Shown here piece by piece: positions 1 to 8,804 of a stretch of DNA of 64,000 nucleotides. The DNA lies in the NCBI RefSeq assembly GCF_009765995.1, contig NZ_LMUI01000008.1, positions 69,292-133,291 of the forward strand. Reading direction: 5' to 3'. The translations under genes and the position numbers were made by a program. The first letter of the stretch is position 1. Each line of letters opens with the position of its first letter. The notes below the pieces were generated by a model that saw only the letters and a program-made list of their open reading frames with translations, had not been told where the DNA came from and searched no databases. The stretch is from Methylocapsa sp. S129 (GTDB taxonomy: Bacteria > Pseudomonadota > Alphaproteobacteria > Rhizobiales > Beijerinckiaceae).

Positions 1-218
1 TCAAAACTGGCCTGGGCCATCGATCCCGCGATGACTGTTCCAACCTCGCGCGCATCGACGCCGGCCTTTTCCAGCGCCGCTTTCGCGGCCTTGACGCCAA
101 GGTCGATTGGCGAGACCGACGACAGGGCGCCGTTGAGATCGGTGAACGGCGTTCGCGCGCCGCCAAGCAGGAAGGCGTCGTCCCATTTGGAAAAGACGCC
201 GGGATTGTCGAACGCCAT
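1..218 (-). CDS. Thiolase / acetyl-CoA acetyltransferase, N-terminal part (cut by window edge)
   Basis: Only the first 72 codons are present; the gene continues beyond base 1. The translation has the thiolase opening: a short lead, then a segment ending GGARTPF, then the stretch in which a conserved first helix (AAKAALEKAGVDAREV) precedes the VIAGSMAQASF strand. Thiolases cleave or form 3-ketoacyl-CoA. The ATG lies 2 bp after the stop of the feruloyl-CoA synthase gene, so it is almost certainly the third gene of that operon, where it would remove acetyl-CoA after side-chain shortening. The catalytic Cys and His lie outside the window and cannot be checked. Confidence 0.85.
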   Translation of the reverse strand, partial: MAFDNPGVFSKWDDAFLLGGARTPFTDLNGALSSVSPIDLGVKAAKAALEKAGVDAREVGTVIAGSMAQASF

Positions 219-220
219 GA

Positions 221-2113
221 TCAGGCCTCTTCCATCGTGACGATGCGCGGCGAATACGGTCTTGCGTAAAGCTCTTCAACGAGATCGGCGCGGTGGGTCA
301 GCACGGCGCGTTGATTGATCGAGCCCTTGTCGGTGATCTCGCCTTTGTCGAGCGAGGGCGGCGCCTCAAGAAGAAGCGCGCGCGCGATGCGGGTGGACGA
401 TCCGGTCGCGCCGGCGGCCAAAGCGACCAAAAGGCGGCGGATTTCCTTTCGCACGCGCGCATCGGCGAAGACCGCGCCGGGATCGTCTATACGCGACAGA
501 TCCGGGCAGAGCGCGCGGCACGCGTCGATGTCCGGAAAGGCCAGCACGGCAAGGTCGTCGCGATTGATTCCGGCGATGGCGACGTCGCGAAAGTACGGCG
601 CGAAATGGGCGATGATCTTCGCGCGCATCGGCCCGACGCTGACCCAGGTGCCGGTGGAAAGCTTGAAGTCCTCGGTAATGCGGCCGTCGAATTCGAAGCC
701 TTTGGTCGGATCGGCTTCGTCGATCCACTTCACGGCGTCGCCAAGGCAGTAATAGCCTTCGTCGTCGTATGACCTGGCGTTGGCCTCGGGGTCGCGCCAA
801 TAGCCCCGCGTGATCGAGGGGCCGCGCAGGCGCACTTCGAGTTTGCCCTCGACGGGGGCGAGTTTCAGCACGACGCCTGGCACAGGCAGGCCGACATAGC
901 CGGACCGGCAATGTTCAGGCGCGCAGACCATCGCAAAGGGGCCGCTTTCGGTCGCGCCTAGGCCTGTCATCATGGGTACGCGCTCGCCCACGGCTTCCAC
1001 AGAAACAGCGTCCAGCGCGTCCCAGACATGCTGAGCGAGGCCCGCGCCGGCGAAGAAATTCATGTGGAGGCGCGAGAAGAATTTTTCGCGCAACGCGGGT
1101 TCGGCGCGCAGGAACGGAACCAGTTCCTCGAAGCCTTTGGGCACGTTAAAATAGGCGGAGGGCGCAATTTCGCGCAAATTCCTCACTGTCGCCAGAATGC
1201 CCTTGGGCGTTGGCCGACCCTCGTCGATATAGAGCGAGCCGCCATTATAGAGCACGAGGCCGAAATTGTGATTGCCGCCGAATGTGTGGTTCCATGGCAG
1301 CCAGTCGACGATAACCGGCGGAACATCGCGCAGGAAGCGGAAGTAATTGGCGATCATCTCCTGATTGGCGGTCCACATCGCATGAGTATTGATGACGCCC
1401 TTGGGCAAAGCGGTTGAGCCCGAGGTGAACAGAATTTTCGCGACATCGTCGCCTCTGACCGCGTCATGCGCGCGGGCGATCGCCTCTTCGTCGATGGGGA
1501 ATTCCAGCAATTGCGCGAATGGCGTCGTCGGAAGGCCGGGCGGCGGATTGCGCGAGACGACAACTTCCGTATCGCCCGGCGCGACGGCTTTCAACGCGGC
1601 GGCAAAGGCGTCGCCGTCGTTTGCGAAGATGAGACCTGGCGTCAGCCGTCGCGCGATATGCCGCAGCTTCGAAAAATCGCTCGACGCTGCGGAATAGGCG
1701 GGCGAGATCGGGGCGTAGGGCAGGCCGACATGGAGGCAGGCGAGGGCGAGCAGCGCATGGTCGACGTCATTGCCCGACAGGATCATCAAGGGGCGCTCGG
1801 GCGAAACGCGGCGTTGGAGGAGCGCGCTGCCGATCGCCTTGGCCGCATGAAACGCCTGCGCATAAGTAATTTTGCGCCATTCGCCGGTCGCATCACGCTC
1901 GGCGATGAAGACGCGCTCCGGGGCTTCAGCGGCAAAGCGAACGAGGCGTTCGGTCAATCTGGCGGGATAGGGCCCCAGCGGCTGCGAAGGGCGCACCACG
2001 ATGACCCCATCGGCGCGCCGTTCGATCGTGGCCGCGTTGGAGCCTGTCTTGAGCTTGCGTAACGGCGCGGCTTTGGGTTTGTCCTGATCGGGAGCCGCAG
2101 GGCTCGCTTGCAT
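221..2113 (-). CDS. Feruloyl-CoA synthase-like acyl-CoA synthetase
   Basis: Adenylate-forming enzyme of 630 residues that would activate a hydroxycinnamate (ferulate or coumarate type) or related aromatic acid to its CoA thioester. The AMP-binding P-loop ILFTSGSTALPKGV is at residues 227-240, followed by the WLPWNHTFGGNHNFG region and a GLGATESGP adenine motif. The DWLPWNHTFGG and NVPKGFEELVPFLR segments are typical of the FCS family rather than of generic fatty acyl ligases. The start at 2113 is preferred because GGGAGG lies 6 bp upstream; another ATG two codons earlier abuts that Shine-Dalgarno. It is preceded by a crotonase gene (44 bp gap) and followed by a thiolase (2 bp gap), which fits CoA-dependent side-chain degradation. 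The exact substrate is inferred. Confidence 0.88.
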   Translation of the reverse strand: MQASPAAPDQDKPKAAPLRKLKTGSNAATIERRADGVIVVRPSQPLGPYPARLTERLVRFAAEAPERVFIAERDATGEWRKITYAQAFHAAKAIGSALLQRRVSPERPLMILSGNDVDHALLALACLHVGLPYAPISPAYSAASSDFSKLRHIARRLTPGLIFANDGDAFAAALKAVAPGDTEVVVSRNPPPGLPTTPFAQLLEFPIDEEAIARAHDAVRGDDVAKILFTSGSTALPKGVINTHAMWTANQEMIANYFRFLRDVPPVIVDWLPWNHTFGGNHNFGLVLYNGGSLYIDEGRPTPKGILATVRNLREIAPSAYFNVPKGFEELVPFLRAEPALREKFFSRLHMNFFAGAGLAQHVWDALDAVSVEAVGERVPMMTGLGATESGPFAMVCAPEHCRSGYVGLPVPGVVLKLAPVEGKLEVRLRGPSITRGYWRDPEANARSYDDEGYYCLGDAVKWIDEADPTKGFEFDGRITEDFKLSTGTWVSVGPMRAKIIAHFAPYFRDVAIAGINRDDLAVLAFPDIDACRALCPDLSRIDDPGAVFADARVRKEIRRLLVALAAGATGSSTRIARALLLEAPPSLDKGEITDKGSINQRAVLTHRADLVEELYARPYSPRIVTMEEA

Positions 2114-2157
2114 GATCATCCTCCCGATACCTGTCCGTCCGCCGCGCTCAAACGGAA

Positions 2158-2955
2158 TCAAAATTGCGGCGCGACTTTGTCGGCCCGTTTTTCGAGAAAG
2201 GCGCGTAGGCGCGATTTTGCTTCCGCGTCGTCCTGGGCGATCGAGGACATCAACGCCTCCATCAGATAGCCGGCGGCGCGGTCGCCATCCGCGATGCGCG
2301 GCAACGCCTGGATCAGCGCAAAATTGGTGCGCCCGGCATTGCCGGCGATTTTGCGGGCGAGTTCTTTGGCCTTGGCGAGGCTTTCCCCGACCGGCGTCAC
2401 ATAATGGGAGAAGCCAAAGTTGTAGCCCTCCTCGGCGCGATAAACGCGCCCTGTCAGCATCATCTCCATCATCCGGGAAACGCCGATCAGGCGCGGCAAT
2501 CGCACGGAGCCGCCGCCGCCGACGAAAATGCCGCGCTGGCCTTCGGGCAGAGCGTAAAAAGCCGAAGTCTCGGCGACGCGCACATGGGTGGCGCAGGCGA
2601 GCTCCAGCCCCCCTCCGACCACTGCGCCATGCACCGCCGAGACGACTGGCACTCGGCCAAATTCGATCGCCTCGAATGCGCGATGCCAAAGGCGCGAATG
2701 TTCGATGGCGCCGTTAAGGTCGACCTCGACCAATTCGCTGAGGTCGAGGCCGGCCGAAAAATGCTCGCCAGAGCCGTGAATCACCGCCGCCTTGACCTGG
2801 CCGGGGAGTGAGCGGAACGCCGCTTCGAGCCCGAGAATCGCCTGGTCGTTCAGCGCATTGCGCTTGGCGGGTCGGTTGAGGCGCACGACTGCGATGTCGC
2901 CCTCGATTTGTGTGACGACAACAGCGTCCCCAACCGGGGCGGTCCCTGCGGACAT
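2158..2955 (-). CDS. Enoyl-CoA hydratase/isomerase (crotonase) family protein
   Basis: 265-residue crotonase-fold protein. It shows the oxyanion-hole segments HGSGEHFSAGLDLSEL and HGAVVGGGLELACATHVRV and the PEGQRGIFVGGGGSVRLPRLIG segment. In crotonases the general acid/base is often Glu around the GGGLELA and PE positions; the PEGQRGI motif is present. The start at 2955 has GGAGGA 6 bp upstream; a longer frame to 2991 has no such signal and would run through the operator. It is the promoter-proximal gene of an operon with feruloyl-CoA synthase and thiolase, so hydration (and possibly retro-aldol cleavage) of the aromatic enoyl-CoA is the likely job. I cannot tell a true hydratase/lyase from a simple hydratase by eye. 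Confidence 0.88.
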   Translation of the reverse strand: MSAGTAPVGDAVVVTQIEGDIAVVRLNRPAKRNALNDQAILGLEAAFRSLPGQVKAAVIHGSGEHFSAGLDLSELVEVDLNGAIEHSRLWHRAFEAIEFGRVPVVSAVHGAVVGGGLELACATHVRVAETSAFYALPEGQRGIFVGGGGSVRLPRLIGVSRMMEMMLTGRVYRAEEGYNFGFSHYVTPVGESLAKAKELARKIAGNAGRTNFALIQALPRIADGDRAAGYLMEALMSSIAQDDAEAKSRLRAFLEKRADKVAPQF

Positions 2956-2971
2956 GGCGGCGGCTCCTCCA

Positions 2972-3010
2972 ATTGTTATCTTACATAACAATCGGCGCGA
3001 AGCCTGTCAA
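2972..3010 (-). promoter_or_regulatory. Promoter and palindromic operator of the crotonase/FCS/thiolase operon
   Basis: On the minus strand TTGACA (3010-3005), 17 bp, TATGTA (2987-2982) form a near-consensus sigma-70-type promoter. A perfect 8-bp inverted repeat ATTGTTAT-N5-ATAACAAT (2972-2992) covers the -10 element and the predicted start of transcription about 20 nt before the crotonase ATG. The position implies repression by steric block. The arms look like a MarR- or TetR-type site; MarR-family control of ferulate operons is established in other bacteria, but no regulator gene is visible next to it here. Confidence 0.72.
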
Positions 3011-3128
3011 ATGGAGCGTTCCCGTCAACGCTATCGCCGCGCCCGCGCGGCGCCCTCGACTGGCGAAAGAAAACAGCCGAGCTTGTGATCTATGAGTCGC
3101 ACCGCTCAACCCGCTGCCTTCAACGCGG

Positions 3129-4148
3129 TCATTTCGACGGGCCGGCGCTCCAAGTCCCCCAGTCGGCGACGATAGCGTGCGCCAGCGCGCCCGCGACACG
3201 ATAGGCGTTGGTCACCGACGGCAGATAGCCGCCTGACTTCGCCGCCAAGGATTCCGCCGCTGTCTGGCCCGGCGCCTCGCGATCGAAATTGGAGGCCGTT
3301 CTCAGCACGGCGATCCGGTTGAAATCCAATAGTTGCGCGTCGGCCCCGCGCTTGAGCGCCGTCAGCGTCGCATTATCCTCCTGCTGGGTGGTGCAGACAT
3401 TGGCGGCGCCGTCGGTGATCAGCTTCGCCCAGGCTTGCATGGCGTCGTCCAGCTTCGACCCGTGCCACCAGGTGTCGGACGAAATGGTATCGCAGATCGT
3501 CACCTGTGGAGGCGAGGCGGCGGGCCCCGATTCATATCGCGCCCGATAGGCTTTGGCCGCGTCGCCGTCGCTCAAACCCGCGTCTTTGGTCAGTTTGAAC
3601 GCCGCCTGCAACAAATCTTCGTTGAGGCGATAGATCTCGCTGCCGTAGCGCAAGTCGGCCTTCCGCCCCGGCGCGCCGGCGCCGATCGTCAGATAACCCG
3701 TGCTCCAATCGCTCGGCATTTCGCGCGCGTCGATCTCGTTTTGCAGGCCGCCGTCAATCGCATAACGCGCCCAATGCGCGGAGCCGAGCGTCCCTTGCGC
3801 GGGATCGACGCCGGCGATTCCCGCGATCAGAAAGTAAGTTTTCGAAAGGTCGAACCGACCGGAATAGACGAGCGCGGAGACGGAGCTGGCGGCGTTCGCA
3901 TAACCCATGCCGGTTGTCATGAGACATAGCGCGCCTTCTGTGCAGGCAACGTCGGGATAGGCTTTTGGGAAGCCGGGAATCGCGATCTTGCGCGTGAACT
4001 CCTCGCCTTCGAGCCAGGGTTTCGCCTCGCCGCCAAACATCGTGATCACGAGAACCTTCGGCGCGAACGGCGACGCCTGGGCGCAAGCCTGATTGGGCGC
4101 CGCGATCCACAACAGTCCAGCGATGCTCAAGCCGATTTCGCGCAGCAA
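3129..4148 (-). CDS. Purine nucleoside permease family protein (NUP), exported
   Basis: 339 residues with a signal peptide (hydrophobic stretch ending ACAQA around residue 24) followed by the NUP-family domain: PKVLVITMFGGEAKPW, LMTTGMGYANAASSVSALVYSGRFDL, YFLIAGIAGVDP and, near the end, TASNFDREAPGQ. The family is named after a Candida nucleoside transporter but has no obvious membrane spans. It resembles nucleoside phosphorylase folds, so a periplasmic nucleoside-processing or binding role is possible. The start is probably TTG at 4148, with AGAGGG 8 bp upstream. It stands alone between the crotonase operon promoter and a small secreted protein gene. Confidence 0.75.
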   Translation of the reverse strand: MLREIGLSIAGLLWIAAPNQACAQASPFAPKVLVITMFGGEAKPWLEGEEFTRKIAIPGFPKAYPDVACTEGALCLMTTGMGYANAASSVSALVYSGRFDLSKTYFLIAGIAGVDPAQGTLGSAHWARYAIDGGLQNEIDAREMPSDWSTGYLTIGAGAPGRKADLRYGSEIYRLNEDLLQAAFKLTKDAGLSDGDAAKAYRARYESGPAASPPQVTICDTISSDTWWHGSKLDDAMQAWAKLITDGAANVCTTQQEDNATLTALKRGADAQLLDFNRIAVLRTASNFDREAPGQTAAESLAAKSGGYLPSVTNAYRVAGALAHAIVADWGTWSAGPSK

Positions 4149-4235
4149 GCCGACATCCCTCTGTTAGCCGATTGCGTCACGATGTTGCGCCCGGTCGAGC
4201 GCTCCCGGCAAGCGCGAACTGTTGCGCCGCCGGAG

Positions 4236-4532
4236 CTAGAAGAAGTCGCCGAGCCAGCCCGATTCGCGCAGCCAGTCCGTCGGAACGCAGCGGTAGCCGT
4301 TGCCGTTTGGAAATTGGACGGCGAACAGGCCGGGCGAGCAGCGGCGGCTATAGTCCATGGAATCGACGCAGAGCCCTGAAACGTCGAGATGATAGCCGTA
4401 GCTGCAGGCGGCGCCGGCCAGCGCGATATCCGATGTCGCAGCAGTCTCAACCACAGGCTTCATCGCCGCCTGCGCCGGCGCTGCAAGGAACGCGGCGGCC
4501 AAAAAGCAGCCGGCGAAATAACGATGCAACAT
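4236..4532 (-). CDS. Small secreted cysteine-containing protein, function unknown
   Basis: 98 residues with a good signal peptide (MLHRYFAGCFLAAAFLAAPAQA, cleavage after AQA). The mature part is about 76 residues with four cysteines (ACSYG, GLCVDS, RRCSPG, YRCVP), which could form two disulfides in the periplasm. GAAGGAGAG lies 5 bp before the ATG. I do not recognise a family. It shares direction with the permease-like gene downstream but is separated by about 90 bp. Confidence 0.6.
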   Translation of the reverse strand: MLHRYFAGCFLAAAFLAAPAQAAMKPVVETAATSDIALAGAACSYGYHLDVSGLCVDSMDYSRRCSPGLFAVQFPNGNGYRCVPTDWLRESGWLGDFF

Positions 4533-4661
4533 CGGATCTCTCCTTCAACAATTCGCCGCCGATGGCGCCCCAATAGCAAAGGTGGCCATGCAGGCGCGCC
4601 GCGCCAGCCTACACGATTTGGCGATTCCAGTCGCCTGATGCAAGGCGGCCGTCATGCGCGC

Positions 4662-5396
4662 CTAGCGGGCGTCCTGATCGAGTTCGGGATAATGGCGGAA
4701 GACGCCTGATTCGTTGAACGGGATGCGGCGTTCGGAGGCCAGATAAAGCGCGATGCGCGGCCGCGTCCGAACGGCTTCGCGCAGAGCGGCAAGCGCGGGA
4801 TAATGCGCGACAAAGCTCTTCATGGCGCGCGGAAAGGCGTAGGACAGACCCTCGATCAGTTGAAACAGCGACAGATCGACAGCGGTCAACGAAGCGCCGA
4901 CGGCATGTTTGTCGCCCTTCGGATTCTGCTGCAGCACGCGTTCGAAATAGCCCATGAATTTGGGCAGGCGATGCCCAAGGAAATCGGCGGCGCGGGCCTT
5001 GGCGGCGTCTTTCTGGTCTTCGTAATAGAGATTCGTGGAAAGCGGATGATGCGTGTCGTGGACCTCGGCGACGATGTCCGTGACGGTCAATTGCAGGCCG
5101 TTGGCGATAGGACGCAGCGCCGCCGGCTTCGGCGCGAGGCCGAGCTTCGGCGCCAGATACATCAGGATATTGGCGACCTGCGCGATAATCAGATCGCCGT
5201 CTCTCAGGAAGGGCGGCGCAAAGGGTATGTGCGGCTCGCTGTTGCTTTTGAGCACTTTCATCATCGCGGCGACGCCGCGCCCCGCGCCGGAGCCGCGCGC
5301 GACGTCGATATAGTCGGCTCCCGCTTCTTCCAGCGCCAGCCGCACAAATTCGCCGCGGCCCTGCAGACCCGGCCAGTAGTAGAGTTCATAGGCCAT
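4662..5396 (-). CDS. Glutathione S-transferase family protein
   Basis: 244 residues. The N-terminal thioredoxin-like domain starts YELYYWPGLQGRGEFVRLALEEAG, with Tyr near residue 7 and the cis-Pro segment PFAPPFLRDGDLIIAQVANILMYLAPKLG. The all-helical C-terminal domain includes LTAVDLSLFQLIEGL, the N-capping-box region of GSTs. GGGAGA precedes the ATG. It probably conjugates or binds electrophiles in the cytoplasm. It sits between an aromatic-acid-type operon and a Liv transporter on the same strand, so it may help with aromatic intermediates, but that is only context. Confidence 0.85.
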   Translation of the reverse strand: MAYELYYWPGLQGRGEFVRLALEEAGADYIDVARGSGAGRGVAAMMKVLKSNSEPHIPFAPPFLRDGDLIIAQVANILMYLAPKLGLAPKPAALRPIANGLQLTVTDIVAEVHDTHHPLSTNLYYEDQKDAAKARAADFLGHRLPKFMGYFERVLQQNPKGDKHAVGASLTAVDLSLFQLIEGLSYAFPRAMKSFVAHYPALAALREAVRTRPRIALYLASERRIPFNESGVFRHYPELDQDAR

Positions 5397-5453
5397 CGGG
5401 TCTCCCTATCGTGTCGAAACCTTCAGTTCTTGATTCGCAGCGACGCAAATCGT

Positions 5454-6164
5454 TCACCCCTTGCTCCCCGCCGTCAAATGCGCCTCCAGCGCCGCCGCAT
5501 CCGTCAGCAGCGCGGCGCTCGGCCCCGTATGCACGATCGCGCCGCGGTCGAGGATGACGGCGTCGTCCGTGAACGGCAATATCTTATGCGCCTTCTGTTC
5601 GACGACGATCATCGACAGGCCCTCTTCCCGCGCGAGCCGGCGCAGCACGCCGAGCAATTCGTCAACCAGGATAGGGGCGAGGCCCTCGGTCGGCTCGTCG
5701 AGCAGCAGCAGGCGCGGATTGAGCATGAGGGCGCGGCCGATCGCCAGCATCTGTTGTTCGCCGCCCGACAATTGGCGCCCGCCATTGCGCGCCCGCTCCT
5801 TAAGGCGGGGGAAAAGCGCATAGACCCGCTCCAGATTCCAGGGGCCGGGTAGCGCGACGGCGGTGAGGTTTTCCTCGACGCTGAGTGAGCGAAAGATATT
5901 GCGCTCCTGCGGCGCCCAGCCAAGACCCAGCCTGGCGCGCCGGTGCGGGGCGAGCCCCGTCACATCCGTCCCGGCAAAGCGAATGCGCCCGGCATGGCGG
6001 GTGGTGACGCCGATCAGCGAATTGAGCAGCGTCGTCTTGCCGGTTCCGTTGCGCCCGAGCAGGGCGAGCGAGCGCCCTTCCTCGAGCCGCAGGTCGAGGC
6101 CGGCAATGACCCGCGCCTCGCCATAGCCGGCGCTCAAACCTTCGACAATGAGCAATTCAGCCAT
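5454..6164 (-). CDS. livF: Branched-chain/aromatic acid-type ABC transporter ATP-binding protein LivF
   Basis: 236-residue ATPase with Walker A GRNGTGKTT (around residues 37-45), signature LSGGEQQML, Walker B LLLLDEPTEGLAP, and the LivF-type ending. It powers uptake through LivHM in the inner membrane. Its ATG overlaps the end of livG by 8 bp, so the two are translationally coupled. Liv-family systems carry amino acids, urea or aromatic acids; the nearby feruloyl-CoA operon makes an aromatic acid a reasonable guess, not a proof. Confidence 0.93.
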   Translation of the reverse strand: MAELLIVEGLSAGYGEARVIAGLDLRLEEGRSLALLGRNGTGKTTLLNSLIGVTTRHAGRIRFAGTDVTGLAPHRRARLGLGWAPQERNIFRSLSVEENLTAVALPGPWNLERVYALFPRLKERARNGGRQLSGGEQQMLAIGRALMLNPRLLLLDEPTEGLAPILVDELLGVLRRLAREEGLSMIVVEQKAHKILPFTDDAVILDRGAIVHTGPSAALLTDAAALEAHLTAGSKG

Positions 6165-6912
6165 GGGCGTCCGCCCCCAGATAGACTTCGCGCACGCGGC
6201 TGTCGGCGGCGACTTCGGCGGGGCTCCCCTCCATCAGCATGCGACCAGCGACCAGAACGGAAATGCGCTGGGCGAAGCGGAACACCAGATCCATATCGTG
6301 CTCGATCAGTAGGATCGTCACATCGGCGGGAAGCGCCGCCAGCGCGGCCAAGATATCGGCGCGCTCGCCTTCGGGCACGCCGGCGGCCGGCTCGTCGAGC
6401 AGCAGCACGCGCGGGCGGCTGGCCAGCGCAAGCGCGATCTCCAGCAGCCGCTGCCGCCCATAGGCGAGCTGGCGGGTCGGCTGGTCCATCACGCTCATCA
6501 GATCGAAGCGCCGCAGGAGGTCCTCGACTTCGCTCGCCATCGCACGATCGGCGCCAGCGATTCCGCGCCAGTTTCCGCCTTCGCCGAGCCGCTCGCCGAC
6601 CGCCAGGCAAAGCTGCTCGGCCGGCGTCATATCGGGGAAGAGCTGGTTGATCTGGAAGGTGCGCGACAGGCCGCGTCGCACCCGCGCATGGGCCGAGAGG
6701 GCCGTCACATCCTCGCCTTGCAGCAAAACCTGGCCGGATGTCGGCTTGACCATGCCGGTCAGCAGATTGACGAGCGTCGTCTTGCCCGCGCCATTGGGGC
6801 CGATCAGCGCATGCCGCGCGCCCGGCGCCAGATTCAGCGAGACATTGTCGGTTGCGATCAGGCCGCCAAACCGGCAGGCCAGTCCGCGCGTTTCCAGGGC
6901 GGGCGCGTTCAT
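6157..6912 (-). CDS. livG: ABC transporter ATP-binding protein LivG
   Basis: 251 residues from the ATG at 6912, which overlaps the livM stop as ATGA. Walker A GPNGAGKTT, the LivG-typical SRTFQINQLFPDMTPAEQ segment, LAYGRQRLLEIALALASRPRVLLLDEPAAG (signature slightly altered, AYGRQR in place of SGGQ as is usual in LivG), and LLIEHDMDLVF (H-loop). It pairs with LivF as the ATPase heterodimer. Longer upstream frames overlap livM heavily and are not needed. Confidence 0.93.
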   Translation of the reverse strand: MNAPALETRGLACRFGGLIATDNVSLNLAPGARHALIGPNGAGKTTLVNLLTGMVKPTSGQVLLQGEDVTALSAHARVRRGLSRTFQINQLFPDMTPAEQLCLAVGERLGEGGNWRGIAGADRAMASEVEDLLRRFDLMSVMDQPTRQLAYGRQRLLEIALALASRPRVLLLDEPAAGVPEGERADILAALAALPADVTILLIEHDMDLVFRFAQRISVLVAGRMLMEGSPAEVAADSRVREVYLGADAHG

Positions 6913-7901
6913 GCCGCGCTTCCACGTGCGCGTCGCGGCAAGAGGCCGGCGATCCGCGCGCCGATCCGCTCGCGCCCGGCCAGGACGAGCGCGACCAGCA
7001 ACAGGCCGATCCAGAATTCCCAATATTCAGGGGTAGCCGTCGAGAGGCCATCCTTGATCGCGATGAACAAAGCCGCGCCGATGATGCCGCCGTAGAGAAA
7101 GCCGGTTCCCCCGATGATCAGCATCAGCAGTGCGTCGGCGGAGCGGTGGAAATCGAAGACGTCGAGCGAGACGATCTGCGTCGTCTGCGCAACCAGCGCG
7201 CCCGCGGCGCCGGCGTAAACGGCGGCGAGCGCATAGATCGCGATCAGGCGGCGCGGCGCGGAGATTCCCAGCGCGCCGGCGCGCAGACGGTTCTCCCGCA
7301 AGCCGCGCAGCGACAGGCCGAACGGCGATTGTACAATCCGCCGCGCCAGCGCGAACAGGAGAAACAGGACTGCGAGACTATAGAGCGCCGCATTGCGCTG
7401 GCCGGTGAAGCCGATCGGGAACAGGTGGAAAATCGGCGTCAGCTCGAGGCTCAGCCCATCGGCGCCGCCGGTCGCCCAGGAATTCTTGTTGGCGAGTTCG
7501 CCCAGCATCAGGCAAATGCCGAGCGTCACCATCAGGCGTGTGAGATCGGAGCCGCGCAGCACAAGCGGCGCGCTCGCCAGTCCGACGAGCCCGGCGATCA
7601 GGCTGGCGATAACGAGCCCAACGATCGGATCGTTGATTCCATGGCTCGCCAGAATCGCCGCGCCATAGGCGCCGACGCCAAAAAAGGCGGCATGGCCGAG
7701 CGAGATGATCCCGGCATAGCCGAGGATCAGATCGAGCGACAAAGCGAACAGGCCGGCGATCAGGATTTCATTGATCAGCAGCGCCCGAGACGGCGCGACG
7801 AAGATCAGCGCGACCAGCCCGATCCAGAAGGCGATCTCGCCGGCGCCCCAACGCGCGCGGCGCGTCAGATGCGCCGAGATGCGCGCCGCTTCCCCGCTCA
7901 T
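6909..7901 (-). CDS. livM: ABC transporter permease LivM
   Basis: 330-residue inner-membrane permease with about ten hydrophobic segments and the family block ILGYAGIISLGHAAFFGVGAYGAA (around residues 59-82), then the SPFGLSLRGLRENRLRAGALGI cytoplasmic loop that contacts the ATPases. Both ends overlap neighbours by 4 bp (ATGA with livG downstream and livH upstream), a tight coupled operon. It forms the pore together with LivH. Confidence 0.93.
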   Translation of the reverse strand: MSGEAARISAHLTRRARWGAGEIAFWIGLVALIFVAPSRALLINEILIAGLFALSLDLILGYAGIISLGHAAFFGVGAYGAAILASHGINDPIVGLVIASLIAGLVGLASAPLVLRGSDLTRLMVTLGICLMLGELANKNSWATGGADGLSLELTPIFHLFPIGFTGQRNAALYSLAVLFLLFALARRIVQSPFGLSLRGLRENRLRAGALGISAPRRLIAIYALAAVYAGAAGALVAQTTQIVSLDVFDFHRSADALLMLIIGGTGFLYGGIIGAALFIAIKDGLSTATPEYWEFWIGLLLVALVLAGRERIGARIAGLLPRRARGSAA

Positions 7902-8761
7902 CGTCCGCCGCTCCGCGCGAACAATCCCTGCGGGCGAATGAGCAAGGCGGCGACCATCACGGCATAGATGATGAAGGCGCCGATCGAGGGGACGTAATAT
8001 TTACCGGCGACGTCGAGAACGCCAAGCAGCAAAGCGCCCAGCAGCGCGCCAAGCACGCCGTTCGATCCGCCGACCGTCACGACGATCAGGAACGAAACCA
8101 TGAATTTAACCGGGAAGGTCGGATCGATGCCGCCCACGACATCGGCGGCGAGCGCGCCGCCCAGGCCCGCCAGGCCGCAGCCGATCGCAAAAGTAATGGT
8201 GAACAGCCTGTCGACGTCAATGCCAAGGCCGCTCGCCACGCGCGCATCGTCGACCGCCGCGCGCAACTGGGCGCCAAAGCGCGTGCCGATCAGAAACATC
8301 TGCAGGGCCGCGGCGATCGCGCCGCAGACCAGAATGATAAACAGTCGATAGATGCCAATGCCGACGCCGCCCCACTCGACGCGCCCCTGCAGGAACAGCG
8401 GCAGATGCACCTGCTGCGGCTGATCGCCCAGGAAATAATTGGCGATCGGCATGGCCATGAAGACGAGGCCGATGGTGAACAGGACCTGGTCGAGCGGGCT
8501 CGCGCCATAGAGGCGCCGGTAGAGCGTTCGCTCCAGCGCGACGCCGAGAATGGCGGGGGCGGCGAAAGCGATCGGCAGCGTCGCCAGGAATGGAACGCCG
8601 CAACGGTTCATCAGCAGCGCGGTCGCATAGCCGCCCAGCATGGCGAAAGCGCCGTGGGCGAGATTGACGAAATTCATCAGGCCGAGCGTAACCGACAGGC
8701 CGCAAGCCAGCACGAACAGCAGCATCCCATAAGCGATTCCGTCGAACAGGATGGTCAGCAA
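7898..8761 (-). CDS. livH: ABC transporter permease LivH
   Basis: 287 residues, about eight membrane spans, with the LivH blocks LFVLACGLSVTLGLMNFVNLAHGAFAMLGGYATA and the central loop AQLRAAVDDARVASGLGIDVDRL. The likely start is TTG at 8761; no ATG or clear Shine-Dalgarno lies upstream. This weak start may lower translation relative to the binding protein. A long palindrome separates it from the binding-protein gene, which is transcribed first. Confidence 0.9.
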   Translation of the reverse strand: MLTILFDGIAYGMLLFVLACGLSVTLGLMNFVNLAHGAFAMLGGYATALLMNRCGVPFLATLPIAFAAPAILGVALERTLYRRLYGASPLDQVLFTIGLVFMAMPIANYFLGDQPQQVHLPLFLQGRVEWGGVGIGIYRLFIILVCGAIAAALQMFLIGTRFGAQLRAAVDDARVASGLGIDVDRLFTITFAIGCGLAGLGGALAADVVGGIDPTFPVKFMVSFLIVVTVGGSNGVLGALLGALLLGVLDVAGKYYVPSIGAFIIYAVMVAALLIRPQGLFARSGGR

Positions 8762-8804
8762 GGGCAGGCTTTCGGGTTAGCAATAGGTGGCACTGTCGGA
8801 GGAT

